A DNA stretch of 64,000 nt from Piezodorus guildinii (taxonomy: Eukaryota; Arthropoda; Insecta; Hemiptera; Pentatomidae), in NCBI GenBank assembly GCA_023052935.1, contig CM041298.1, positions 65,807,838 through 65,871,837 on the forward strand. Direction: 5' to 3'. Below are positions 58,901 to 64,000 of this stretch, one piece after another. A program made the position numbers and the translations under genes. The stretch's first letter is position 1; every line of letters starts with the position of its first letter. The notes below the pieces were generated by a model. The model ran no database searches. It saw nothing but the letters and a program-made list of their open reading frames with translations, and had not been told where the DNA came from.

Positions 58901-61900
58901 CATGGTTTCTACAGTGCAGCGGCAGGTTAACCATAGCTCCATAACAAGCTCTTAGGCACAGCTCCCATCAACTCACTAAAGGCCAGTGACAGATCAGTTC
59001 AGACACATAGCATGTTGAGGATCAATAAGTAGACTAGAATTTAGATTTCTTTCTCCCTATCAGCACATGAATAATATCATATTTTACAAAAAATAAGCTC
59101 CTGTTAATTTGAACTAATTAAAACCAAGGATGTTCAAATTAGAGTAACCCAAACCAGATTACTAAAGAGATAAAAAAGTTACTTCATTGGTACAAAGTCA
59201 ATAATATGTTAACACTTTTTTTGCAACACTTTATGCTACTGTGGCTAATCAGACGATGCTAAAGTTGGAGTCTTAAATTTTGCCTATCTATGCTTAATTA
59301 GGTTAGGGATCTTTAACGAGTGCCTGACATCGCACAGGTACGGGACCAACATTTTACTTCCCATCCGAAGGACGGCAAAACCAAGGATTTTTTACTCCAT
59401 TTAAAAAATCTTAAGACCGTTTATCAGATTGAAACTAGCGACCTAGGGCATGGAAGACTCTTGTGCTAGCCACAATCTCACAGGTGATCCAAAATCTAAA
59501 TTTATCATTATTCCTATGAGTAAACCAATTTGTCAGTCTATATCCATCACTTGACTCTTGTGTTATGGAAGCAAACAAATTTTAATGTTTTTTCCAAGAT
59601 GAATTGAACCATAATAAATTATTTTAAGGGGTTAAATGTTAAAACAAAATAAGTTGTGTAAGAGGGAATAATTTTTTTTTTTAATTTGCTGTAATTTTTT
59701 TATTACTTTCAATAAAGAATATTGTTTTTGTAATGACCAACAGAAAGGTAATTGAATTCTCCCTCCAGCTTCCACAAAGAAAACATTGAAATATGACCAA
59801 TTGAACTAGGCAGACAGGTTTTGCAGAATATTCTGCACATATTACTAAGGAAAATAGTTTAATGTAATTCAATTATTCAACACCATTAAGAAAGATCACT
59901 TGTCGGGATGACTTGTAGCTGGGTGGCTAGCATAACAGCCTCCTATGCCAAAGGTCACGGGTTCAAACCCGCAGGTGGTCCTAGGATTTTTTAATGGGAG
60001 TAAAAAATCCTTAGTTATACCGCCCTTTGGAGGGGACGTTAAAAGGTGGTTAAAAGCCTTTGCGATGTCAGGTACTCGTTAAAGATCCCTATCCTAATAA
60101 AACCTGGATAGGCAAAACTTAGGACTCCCATTGTAGCATCGTCCGATTAGCCATAGTAGCATAAAGTGACGTTAAATAAATAACAAATAACAATTTTTCA
60201 ATAAATTGATAATTATATTATTAACATTTCATATGTTTATTTTGAAAGATAACTTAACTACCTACAAAGCTAAGAGTAAGAAAAATGGAAGTTTTAATTG
60301 GACTGATTTTAGAAAAGATATAGCAAACATACTATATTAGAGTCCAACCCCTGGGGATGAAGAAAATCATATAAATGTGCGCACTTTTATGAGGTTTTTC
60401 TTAATAATTTGCAGCATTAAGAACTTTAAGGAATCAAAGATTTGAACAATGGTTCTTTACACCTAGCGAGTAATTCACACCCTAACCACAAAATATCCCT
60501 AAAGTTTCTACAGAAATTATTTTCTGTTTGGGAAGATCAAACAGAACAGTTCATATATATATTTTTTTAATAGGGGAATCGATTAATAAAATACTTAAGA
60601 TCTTGTTTCCCACCTCAAACTACACTTCCTCTACCTTGGGGAGTACCACTGAAATAGCTATGTACATACTGAGCAAAAAATAAAATAAGATAACAAAATA
60701 TATCAAGATACAAAATATTTTTGCAGTAAATAAATTATAATTTTTCATTCAGTAAAAATATACATGTATTTGGTGAAAGATAAATACATAAAGTGTTAAA
60801 ATAAAAATAAAAATGGATTGTGTTAGTTGACAATTAGCAAAGTACATAAATTTTGGGTATTGCATTTGAAATCTAATAACTATTCCTGAAATCTTTAACA
60901 TACACAGATTGATATATACTAGGCTGGTTAGGGTGATAAAGCGTTGTATTATTGTGGTTAATTAAATGAAAAACATTTTTCTTTTTTTTTTGTGATATTA
61001 AAATGATAAAAAAAGAAAAAGCAAGATTAATGCTAAACATGCTCATAATACAGCCCACATAAGGTTTCATGCATTCTTTTAATAAAAAATATTTTAACGG
61101 CTTAGCTAAATTATTTTATCAATTAAGCATCTTTTGGAGCAAACATGATAAAAATTAAAGGAAGGCGTAAAATGAACATGGATGATGAATGTTATGAGCA
61201 ATCTCACATAATACACACTCATACTCCGATCTTTAGACAAATTTGAAGACGATTAATTTATAACTATAAGGTTGGTATCCTGCCATCGAAAAAATGTGAT
61301 CGAAAACGAAAAAATATATATCTTTATTTGTGTGACTGTATAAGACATTCAATCTTAAATTAAATTATAGTGTTTAATTTAAACGCTTTCAACAAAGTTT
61401 GAAGTGGAACTTCAATTGGAATGGTACATTTAAAAAAAAATTATTTTTATAACTAATTTTTTATTTTACATAATATTAAATCTGTTCCAGATCAAACTCT
61501 GTTATATTACTATAAAAGCATAGAAATAAACAAAAGTTTAATGTGTTTATTTACCTTCGGGATCTTTAGCTATGACCGTCGAGCTACGATCCACGCCTCC
61601 TTTTTTGTCCTCTTTGTGCGTAACAGAGAATAAAATAATCGGGTTTTCGGAAAAATTCAAAACAAATATACCAAAGGGTTTTACTTTACCGATAAAGGAA
61701 TTATAATTGGATGCAAAAATGTTGACATTAAATTCAAATTTACCTTTATAATAAATATATATTTTTTAAGTATAATTTTTTTATATTGGTTTTTATATTC
61801 TAATAGCAACAAACAGGAGGATTGCCTCTAAAACTCATGCAAGCATGCATAGAGTGATCGGATGAGACAAAAAGATATTTTGGGTTTCTAATCCTACATT

Positions 61901-62673
61901 TAACCATTATTATTTTACACGATAGGAGTTAGGTAACCATTGAAGGACTGAGCTGGGTAAAGCTGTCATCAAATGTATCAATTTCTTCAATTCAAATTGA
62001 ATTTTACATATTTAATAAAACTCTAAAAACCATGCCGATCACTATTAGAATATAAACAAGCATTATTATTCCAGAAAACCAGCCGAGGGAGTAGTAACGC
62101 TTATGTACACTTTTCATTAGCTTAAAAAAGACAAAAATTAAACAAAAAAAGTTTCATAATTTAAAAAAGAGTAATTAATTTATATTTGAATTAATAAGGA
62201 CAACAAGCTGCAATCTCACTCGGCTACGAGTTATCTAATAACTAAATATAACTTGAATATATTTCATGTACATAATACGAAAAAGAGACATATATAACAT
62301 AATTATAGGATTAAAATAAATATACATACACAGCAAAGCGATTAAAAGTAATTCTTGAAAATTCATCATTATTTTATAATTTCAGCTTAAAATAAATAAA
62401 TGTTGACATTTTATATATACACAAACACATACATCAGATGTACATATAAAATTTATTAAGAAAATCTCATAAAAAACAGTAATGAACCAAAAAGTATGGC
62501 AAAAATTTCAGTTTTATACTTCAGTTTACTTTCCAAGCAGTGACATTAAATGATTATGACAAATCAAAAAAGTTTATTATTACCTTTAATATCATCATCT
62601 TCCAGAGTGGTACTACTATCAGTTGATTCTTTAACTTGAGACCCATCACCTTTCTTTGTAATGATGCTTCGAC
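31824..62673 (-). CDS. CaMKII: CaMKII gene, 3' half (linker plus hub/association domain)
   Basis: This is the spliced minus-strand coding region of calcium/calmodulin-dependent protein kinase II, a cytoplasmic and synaptic Ser/Thr kinase that assembles into 12-14-subunit rings through its C-terminal hub. Joining 62584-62673, 37046-37121, 36031-36125, 33998-34112 and 31824-31953 gives one continuous frame. It reads a Ser/Thr/acidic linker ([15 protein letters not shown]), then [88 protein letters not shown] and a stop. These are the landmarks of the CaMKII hub in order, and the hub length (about 137 residues) is normal for the family. Introns are GT-AG with compatible phases. The kinase domain, autoinhibitory Thr286-type site and calmodulin-binding helix are absent because the window ends at 64000. 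Identification is by remembered family sequence; no alignment was run. Confidence 0.93.
31954..33997 (-). other. CaMKII last intron
   Basis: This intron of about 2.0 kb has no recognisable transposon protein. It contains one degenerate copy of the recurring hairpin motif near 32399-32436 (TCCTGAAGAAAAG...AAAACATTGG). The rest is A+T-rich sequence in which I see nothing else. Confidence 0.6.
33998..34112 (-). CDS. CaMKII: CaMKII hub exon 3
   Basis: This 115-nt exon has acceptor ...tattttttgctttag and donor GACAA|gtatgt. It reads (V)A-P-K-S-S-K-F-L, then [20 protein letters not shown], then YVRLTQYVD(K). The core matches the family (TTILNPHVHxxGEDAACIAY followed by xRLTQYxD). The first ten residues ([11 protein letters not shown]) are more diverged than the usual N-L-L-x-K-N-x-K-x-I, so this loop of the hub is lineage-specific. 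Confidence 0.93.
34395..34672 (-). mobile_element. SINE2 copy a
   Basis: On the minus strand it begins with a tRNA-like head: GGGAGCAGTGTGGTCAAATA with A-box-like features, then GGTCCCAAGTTCGAACTCCG as B box. A body follows with AGAATTATATATTCTG and AACCTGGCAGCATAGTGTGA. The same structure is at 34785-35080 and 49915-50205. Confidence 0.75.
34785..35080 (-). mobile_element. SINE2 copy b
   Basis: The minus-strand head GGGTGCGGTGGTCTAGTGGA (A box) and GGTTTTGAATCCCGG (B box) is followed by the SINE2 body. Copies a and b lie about 110 bp apart in the same orientation. Confidence 0.78.
35180..35480 (+). pseudogene. Decayed RTE-type reverse transcriptase fragment
   Basis: Frames give [26 protein letters not shown] and [13 protein letters not shown]. 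These match the reverse transcriptase fingers/palm of RTE-like LINEs (QCGFRxGRSTIDQxF, then FIDFxxAYDSV). It is broken by stops and frameshifts. Confidence 0.65.
36031..36125 (-). CDS. CaMKII: CaMKII hub exon 2
   Basis: This 95-nt exon has acceptor ...cacgttgttccag and donor CATG|gtatat. It begins with the third base of the Thr codon left by the previous exon. It reads [20 protein letters not shown], then [11 protein letters not shown], against the family [31 protein letters not shown]. It is clear and intact. Confidence 0.94.
36126..37045. other. CaMKII hub intron with paired hairpin repeats
   Basis: The 0.9-kb intron between hub exons 1 and 2 holds two direct copies of a segment of about 90 bp carrying the hairpin motif (36661-36752 and 36826-36915). 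The rest is unassigned. Confidence 0.5.
36661..36915 (+). repeat. Direct repeat carrying GGCTCA...TGAGCCGAAAC hairpins
   Basis: Unit 1 (ATGATGGCTCACAAGTTTGA, GCCGAAACATCAGC) and unit 2 (ATGATGGCTCACAAATATGA, GCCGAAACTTCGAG) start about 165 bp apart. Both are followed by AAAATATT, an A run, GACTG-CTC and GATGATT/GATTATT. Each has a 5-bp GGCTC/GAGCC stem before GAAAC. Penelope-like elements and retrozymes are typically tandem with such hairpins, so this could be a decayed dimer. Confidence 0.55.
37046..37121 (-). CDS. CaMKII: CaMKII hub exon 1 (start of association domain)
   Basis: This 76-nt exon has acceptor ...atattttgtttcag and donor TATAC|gtaaga. It starts in phase 1 and ends in phase 2. 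It reads (A)[18 protein letters not shown], then G-D-Y-D-A-Y-T, the first helix of the CaMKII association domain. The family form is ARKQEIIKxTEQLIEAINxG followed by D-F-x-x-Y. This is the fixed acceptor that any linker cassette must splice to. Confidence 0.93.
37122..39690. other. CaMKII linker-hub intron, 3' part
   Basis: It contains a hairpin motif near 37387-37418 (GAAGACC...GGTCAAAACGTTG), the degenerate tandem array 37830-38760, and another hairpin motif at about 38907-38945. No further exon is supported here. Confidence 0.5.
37830..38760. repeat. Degenerate tandem array, about 127-bp period
   Basis: AACTCAGTTATTTTTGAAGA or a close variant recurs at about 38097, 38218, 38350 and 38478, each followed by a TAGAGAAAAA-like stretch. 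A second marker (AATAATAAATCTTTGTAATAG...ACC, A run, ATTACC...CTCCC) occurs at about 37829 and 38612, framing the array. One more unit is at 48203-48270. Confidence 0.65.
39700..40965 (+). pseudogene. RTE-type LINE ORF, C-terminal part
   Basis: Frames read [12 protein letters not shown], then [20 protein letters not shown], and finally [17 protein letters not shown] with [10 protein letters not shown]. This is the typical end of an RTE-like reverse transcriptase (FKYLG..., LRWxGHxxRM..., GRPRxTW). There are several frameshifts. The first 500 bp are less certain. Confidence 0.75.
41125..41330 (-). mobile_element. SINE3 (tRNA-derived)
   Basis: On the minus strand GAGATGGCTGAGTGGGTCAG (A box) is followed by ACGAGTTCGAGTCTCGGTGC (B box), then CCCGAGAAACCCCGAAAGGT, and an A-rich end (T run at 41130-41139 on the plus strand). 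The head resembles a Ser/Leu-type tRNA with a long variable region. It abuts HLE-A copy A11. Confidence 0.75.
41334..42165 (-). mobile_element. HLE-A copy A11, inside the CaMKII intron
   Basis: It runs from TTTATTTACCTATATGTGGA through the family blocks (GTAAGGAAAGTATTGCAATC, AACGTAAAATTTAATAGGCT, CAACGAAACTGAGTG) to GGTCAGTGAAAG and CACACCAGA. It is more diverged than the copies in the 1-24 kb cluster. Confidence 0.6.
42166..42483. other. CaMKII intron, unassigned
   Basis: A+T-rich, with a T run at 42191-42209. Nothing recognised. Confidence 0.4.
42730..42741 (-). CDS. Possible CaMKII 12-nt microexon
   Basis: A very strong acceptor (gtttttcttttcatcgcag on the minus strand) is followed by CTATAGGAGATG and then gtatga. 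The 12 nt would be phase 1 on both sides and add A-I-G-D. The splice signals are good, but a 12-nt open frame carries almost no information. The site lies just upstream of an RTE fragment and beside a 197-bp duplicated segment, so it may be part of repeat DNA. Confidence 0.22.
42790..43440 (+). pseudogene. RTE-type LINE endonuclease fragment
   Basis: Frames give [18 protein letters not shown], then [28 protein letters not shown] and D-S-D-H-Y-L. GDYNAQ(V/I)G and S/SDH are the apurinic-endonuclease motifs of RTE-like LINEs. It is interrupted by stops and small indels. Confidence 0.75.
43800..44220. repeat. Foldback repeat 1
   Basis: It is an imperfect large palindrome. ACGTTTCAGCCTCTACGGCC, ATTTTCAAGCACCATGCATA and GCTATGTCAAATCAACATTT at the left pair with AAATGTTGATTTGACACAGC, TATGCATGATGCTTGAAAAT and GGCCCTAGAGGCTCGT at the right. 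The centre is near ACATTCTAGAATG (about 44050). The arms carry the same hairpin motif as foldback 2 at 55024-55652. Confidence 0.7.
44221..44818. other. CaMKII intron, unassigned
   Basis: A+T-rich. Nothing recognised apart from the adjacent candidate cassette exon. Confidence 0.4.
44819..44881 (-). CDS. CaMKII: Candidate CaMKII cassette exon 4 (63 nt)
   Basis: The acceptor is ...tgtcttccattcag and the donor is TCAG|gtaaga, a near-consensus site. It is 63 nt, phase 1 on both sides and open. It reads [11 protein letters not shown], then [10 protein letters not shown]. It would add 21 residues to the linker. G+C is about 44% in an intron of under 30%. The sequence is not one I know from other CaMKII genes. 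It could be a chance open stretch between decoy splice sites. Confidence 0.42.
44882..46090. other. CaMKII intron, unassigned
   Basis: A+T-rich. A 20-nt stretch between an AG and a GT at about 45669-45688 was considered and not called because its length breaks phase. Confidence 0.4.
46404..47323 (-). mobile_element. Internally deleted mariner (copy 3)
   Basis: The element is 920 bp, flanked by TA on both sides. Its inverted ends are GGGTTGTGTCACATGAAATT and its partner CATGTGAAACAACCCGA. The transposase (minus) has an N-terminal part with several lesions. The catalytic middle is missing, and it resumes at [18 protein letters not shown]. The deletion junction matches that of copy 1. Confidence 0.78.
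47326..47990 (-). pseudogene. Jockey reverse transcriptase, palm to thumb
   Basis: On the minus strand: [11 protein letters not shown] (near 47970), [10 protein letters not shown], then [11 protein letters not shown] (catalytic YADD at 47731-47742), then [13 protein letters not shown] and [13 protein letters not shown]. It is frameshifted between palm and thumb. The order and motifs are those of the Jockey clade. Confidence 0.75.
47991..48690. other. CaMKII intron, unassigned
   Basis: A+T-rich. It contains a lone unit (48203-48270) of the tandem array seen at 38 kb. Confidence 0.4.
48700..49830 (-). pseudogene. RTE-type LINE reverse transcriptase, minus strand
   Basis: In order on the minus strand: a [13 protein letters not shown] box (near 49600), [20 protein letters not shown] (near 49250), an L/R-W-H-V-C-Q-M-like segment (near 48925) and [11 protein letters not shown] (near 48850). 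There are multiple frameshifts, and the catalytic YADD is lost. It differs from the 40-kb copy enough to be another subfamily. Confidence 0.75.
49915..50205 (-). mobile_element. SINE2 copy c
   Basis: The minus-strand head TGTGGTGTGGTCTAGTGGGT and B-box GGTTCGAAACTCCGC precede the SINE2 body (AGAATTATATATTCTG, AACCTGGTGGCTTAGCGTGA). Confidence 0.78.
50206..50793. other. CaMKII intron, unassigned
   Basis: Nothing recognised. A 19-nt candidate exon near 50663 was rejected on phase. Confidence 0.4.
50794..50847 (-). CDS. CaMKII: Candidate CaMKII cassette exon 3 (54 nt)
   Basis: The acceptor ...gttgacttggctatag follows a pyrimidine-rich stretch and the donor is GACG|gtaagg. It is 54 nt, phase 1 on both sides and open. 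It reads [18 protein letters not shown], an acidic, Ser/Thr/Tyr-rich peptide suited to a linker. It would splice as K-(EESD...DTD)-A-R-K-Q. Local G+C is about 45%. I do not recognise it from known isoforms. It shares its phase and position class with the candidates at 44819, 57024 and 61555. Confidence 0.5.
50848..51618. other. CaMKII intron, unassigned
   Basis: A+T-rich. Nothing recognised. Confidence 0.4.
51619..52489 (-). mobile_element. Internally deleted mariner, second family (871 bp)
   Basis: It has inverted ends of about 29 bp, starting TTGGGTTGATGCAAAATTAA and identical at both ends, flanked by TA (51617-51618 and 52490-52491). The terminal sequence differs from mariner copies 1-3, so this is another lineage. 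The transposase on the minus strand lacks its middle. The intact ends suggest it was mobilised in trans and fairly recently. Confidence 0.85.
51696..52320 (-). pseudogene. Mariner transposase with internal deletion
   Basis: The N-terminal part near 52300 reads [21 protein letters not shown] and [15 protein letters not shown] frameshift near 52190 leads to a 163-codon frame (51696-52187). There R-E-M-A-A-E-L-G-T is fused to [12 protein letters not shown] and [12 protein letters not shown], which carry the second and third catalytic Asp of the DD(34)D triad. The first Asp region is absent, so it is inactive. Confidence 0.82.
52492..53267. other. CaMKII intron, unassigned
   Basis: A+T-rich. Nothing recognised. 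Confidence 0.4.
53268..53560 (-). mobile_element. SINE1 copy e
   Basis: The minus-strand copy has the tail at the left (TTTATTCATTTAACATCACTTTATGCTAC) and the head at the right (CTTGGGCACAGATGGCTGTTG). The body is diverged by 15-20% to the eye. Confidence 0.72.
53561..55010. other. CaMKII intron, unassigned
   Basis: A+T-rich, with homopolymer runs at 53698 and 53878. Nothing recognised. Confidence 0.4.
55024..55652. repeat. Foldback repeat 2 (long inverted arms)
   Basis: Left arm 55024-55188 and right arm 55486-55652 are about 95% inverted copies: GATGAATATTAGGCCGCTCT...GCAACGTTTCAGCCTCTAGG...TTTTTATGGCATTTATACAT against ATGTATAAATGCCATAAAAA...AGAGCGGCCTAATATTCATC. The loop is about 297 bp. 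Each arm contains the CTTGAAAATGGCC...GGCTGAAAC hairpin. A related, more decayed foldback is at 43800-44220. Confidence 0.82.
55653..57023. other. CaMKII intron, unassigned
   Basis: A+T-rich. A weak 21-nt in-phase AG...GT stretch near 56253-56273 was not called. A TA run lies at about 56900-56920. Confidence 0.4.
57024..57107 (-). CDS. CaMKII: Candidate CaMKII cassette exon 2 (84 nt)
   Basis: The acceptor is ...gcaaacccacag after a T-rich tract and the donor is ACAG|gtaatc. It is 84 nt, phase 1 on both sides and open throughout. It reads [14 protein letters not shown], then [14 protein letters not shown], and would insert 28 residues between linker and hub. The Ser/Asp/Thr-rich second half suits a flexible linker. 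The Trp- and Cys-containing first half is unusual for one. I do not recognise the sequence from known CaMKII isoforms. G+C is higher than in the surrounding intron. Confidence 0.45.
57108..57859. other. CaMKII intron, unassigned
   Basis: A+T-rich with a G8 run at about 57433. A 15-nt in-phase AG...GT stretch near 57331-57345 is too short to support. Confidence 0.4.
57860..58450 (+). mobile_element. 3' end of a LINE of a third type
   Basis: The protein end reads [19 protein letters not shown], then [20 protein letters not shown]. This is the common C-terminus of CR1/I/Jockey-group reverse transcriptases (R-T...LWNSLPxxIR), with Trp changed to a stop. A 3'UTR follows, ending TTATTCTTAGGGAACCTAGT, CCCAGAATAAC and an A/T run. 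The same 3' end occurs at about 7105, 8262 (reverse) and 18107. Confidence 0.65.
58451..59217. other. CaMKII intron, partly G+C-richer
   Basis: 58760-59010 is less A+T-rich than its flanks (GGAGATAAGCTAACCTCATG, GTGCAGCGGCAGGTTAACCA) and may be an old repeat. No protein or splice-compatible exon was seen. Confidence 0.35.
59218..59490 (-). mobile_element. SINE1 copy f
   Basis: The minus-strand copy has the tail AACACTTTATGCTACTGTGG and AATCAGACGATGCTA at the left and a decayed head (GACCTAGGGCATGGAAGACT) at the right. Confidence 0.75.
59491..59902. other. CaMKII intron, unassigned
   Basis: Nothing recognised between SINE1 copies f and g. Confidence 0.4.
59903..60192 (+). mobile_element. SINE1 copy g (best full-length copy)
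   Basis: The head TAGCTGGGTGGCTAGCATAA is followed by the B box GGGTTCAAACCCGC, then the body (CCTAGGATTTTTTAATGGGA, GAGGGGACGTTAAAAGG, GATGTCAGGTACTCGTTAAA) and the tail (CATCGTCCGATTAGCCATAG, GTGACGTTAAATAAATAAC). It can serve as the reference for the family. Confidence 0.82.
60193..61554. other. CaMKII intron, unassigned
   Basis: A+T-rich. Nothing recognised. Confidence 0.4.
61555..61611 (-). CDS. CaMKII: Candidate CaMKII cassette exon 1 (57 nt)
   Basis: The stretch is open and bounded by acceptor ...gcacaaag and donor GAAG|gtaaat. It is 57 nt, phase 1 on both sides, so it can be included or skipped without changing frame between the linker exon and the hub. It reads [19 protein letters not shown]. 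The STVIAKDPE part recalls the TTVIHNPDG motif of animal CaMKII linker cassettes, although here it lies after, not before, the acidic [13 protein letters not shown] exon. G+C is about half, against under 30% in the flanks. The alternative is a chance open stretch; transcripts would settle it. Confidence 0.55.
61612..62583. other. CaMKII intron between linker exon and cassette 1
   Basis: A+T-rich. No repeat family recognised. Confidence 0.4.
62584..62673 (-). CDS. CaMKII: CaMKII linker exon (Ser/Thr/Asp-rich)
   Basis: This 90-nt exon has acceptor ...aattatag and donor AAAG|gtaata. It starts with two bases completing a codon from an upstream exon and ends in phase 1. It reads [14 protein letters not shown], then [15 protein letters not shown]. 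The second part matches the conserved end of the CaMKII variable linker (family form: S.ESTNTTIEDEDxK) immediately before the hub's A-R-K-Q-E. Its phase-1 end joins directly to the CC start of exon 37046-37121, making the expected K-A-R-K-Q junction. The other two frames contain a stop or give no recognisable protein. Confidence 0.85.
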
Positions 62674-64000
62674 CTATAATTTAATAAATTTATTAATAAA
62701 GTATGTCTAATTTTATTTTAATAGCTTGAATAAAATCCGAACAATGAAATGCTAAAATAACTTTATTTAGTTTATATCAACAGTCGAGAAACAAATCTTG
62801 ATTGGTTAAGCTGTGATCATATTACTTTTTTTTCTAATTATCAGGTTAGCTCTTGAGCATTTCAAAACAAAAAAACTTCAAATATATGATGACATGGCAA
62901 TTTTTAATCAAAGTGAGGCATCACCAGAGCTTAAAAAGTAGATGTTAACTGTGACAGATAATAAAGATTACATGTAATATGGATAAATTAGGTATATATT
63001 TTGAAATATTCTGAAAATAACTTACTTATTTATATGTTTATTTTTTTTTGTTCAAATAGTCAATACAATTACGTACCAACACATGAATATTAAAAAAAAA
63101 AAGAAGTTTATTTGGCAACACTTACTTTTATAATTTGAAGAACTTCACCACATTAACCAAGCAAGTATTTGAATCATATTAATGGTATGATAATATTATT
63201 ATAGATAATAAATTTTAAATAAATAATCTTTAATCTAAATGAATTTCAAAAAAACTTTCTTTATAAATCCTAGAACTAATGTAATAAATAGTAAGTCATT
63301 TTGAAAATCAAATTCTAACTTACCTAAGCAACTAAGAGAACTCTAAATAAAATATAAGAAAGTCATTAATACAGTTGAAACCTTCATTTAATATACTAAA
63401 AATTATCATAAAGGTAACTTAATACTTGAGTATTTACATTATAATTATTATGCTATAATCATATATTTATGTCTCAAATTGGAACATGATCAGATGTAAC
63501 AAAATTGTCAGTTTCAATGTATGCTCAAATCACATAAATTAAATATTAAAAAAAACAAACTATATTTTCACTAACAGAAATAATTAATTTTCTCATAAAT
63601 TGTTCATTACAGTATTTTTTATAATGAATGAAAACATTATATGTATCTTTCACAAAACAAATAGAAACGAATAAATTTATTATTTTGTACTTCACAAATT
63701 TATTTATTCATAACATCTGATTCATTTTATGAAATAAATTTTACTCCTTCTGGTTTAAGATTTTAAGCTTATGTGGTAAAATACTTATTAAGGAGGTTCA
63801 TTCAATAATTTTGAAGAAAGCTCTGAGCAAGTACATTTATCTAAATAATGAATTTCTGATGTTAACTTATCACCAAATTAAAGTGTATGAGTGTAATAAC
63901 TGTTAATTTATTTATTTGTTTACTTCTATAACCCTATCTATATTTTTACATTGATTTATTTACCCCCAAAAAAAATATTGAAAATCTGTTACCCAATAGT
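62674..64000. other. CaMKII intron upstream of the linker exon
   Basis: No convincing exon. A 19-nt stretch at 63324-63342 (minus strand) has a good acceptor (cttatattttatttag) and a near-consensus donor (TTAG|gtaagtt). It would read S-S-L-S-C-L-(G) into the linker exon, but it is too short to support. The calmodulin-binding and kinase exons are beyond the window. Confidence 0.35.

Noticed and set aside
59681..59872. 63-codon minus-strand frame with Cys and Trp residues between two SINEs
   Set aside because: It has no splice borders in the CaMKII phase and no family match. Composition is like the intron.
59914..59990. tRNA gene suggested by GGGTTCAAACCCGC
   Set aside because: There is no complete cloverleaf or acceptor stem. 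The sequence is the head of SINE1.

Overview
This is eukaryotic nuclear DNA, about 70% A+T, most likely from an arthropod. The reasons are spliced genes with long introns, a Jockey-type LINE, mariner elements and tRNA-derived SINEs. I cannot name the order or species. Two protein-coding genes are visible, both on the minus strand. No rRNA gene, true tRNA gene or CRISPR array was seen.

Gene 1 fills about 31.8-62.7 kb. It is the 3' half of a calcium/calmodulin-dependent protein kinase II (CaMKII) gene. A linker exon (62584-62673) is followed by four exons (37046-37121, 36031-36125, 33998-34112, 31824-31953) that encode the complete hub/association domain and a TAG stop. All junctions are GT-AG and keep frame. 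The kinase domain and calmodulin-binding segment must lie beyond base 64000. In the 25-kb intron between linker and hub I find four candidate cassette exons (57, 84, 63 and 54 nt). Each is open, is a multiple of 3, has phase 1 at both ends, and is richer in G+C than its surroundings. If real, they would give a combinatorially spliced linker between kinase and hub. Weaker microexon candidates (12 nt at 42730, 19 nt at 63324) are also recorded.

Gene 2 is seen only as a first coding exon at 25328-25365. It begins M-T-D-D-E-S-S-V-R-V-A-V-R and ends in a splice donor. This is the start of a kinesin motor domain, closest to KIF21 in my memory. No later exon is visible in the 25 kb downstream, so its first intron would run off the window.

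The rest is mostly layered mobile DNA. From 1 to 24 kb, and again at 41.3-42.2 kb, there are about a dozen copies of a roughly 0.9-1 kb repeat, called HLE-A here. One end begins TCTGGTGCGGGCAACACACGA. Both ends carry an inverted ACTTTCACTTAC motif, and the other end has a small CTATATATAG palindrome. This layout resembles non-autonomous Helitron-like (HINE-type) elements. Inserted into HLE-A copies are a 1092-bp hAT-type element with perfect 17-bp inverted ends and an 8-bp target duplication, internally deleted mariners, a 147-bp palindromic MITE, SINEs with 14-bp target duplications, and a Jockey LINE sitting inside a SINE inside an HLE-A copy. The CaMKII introns hold RTE-like LINE fragments, two more mariners, three SINE families, two large foldback repeats, and a degenerate array of about 127-bp units. 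A hairpin motif of the form CTGANGA-(stem-loop)-GAAAC-RTY recurs about ten times across the window. It resembles the hammerhead-like hairpins of Penelope-like elements and retrozymes. Stretches with nothing recognisable are listed explicitly.
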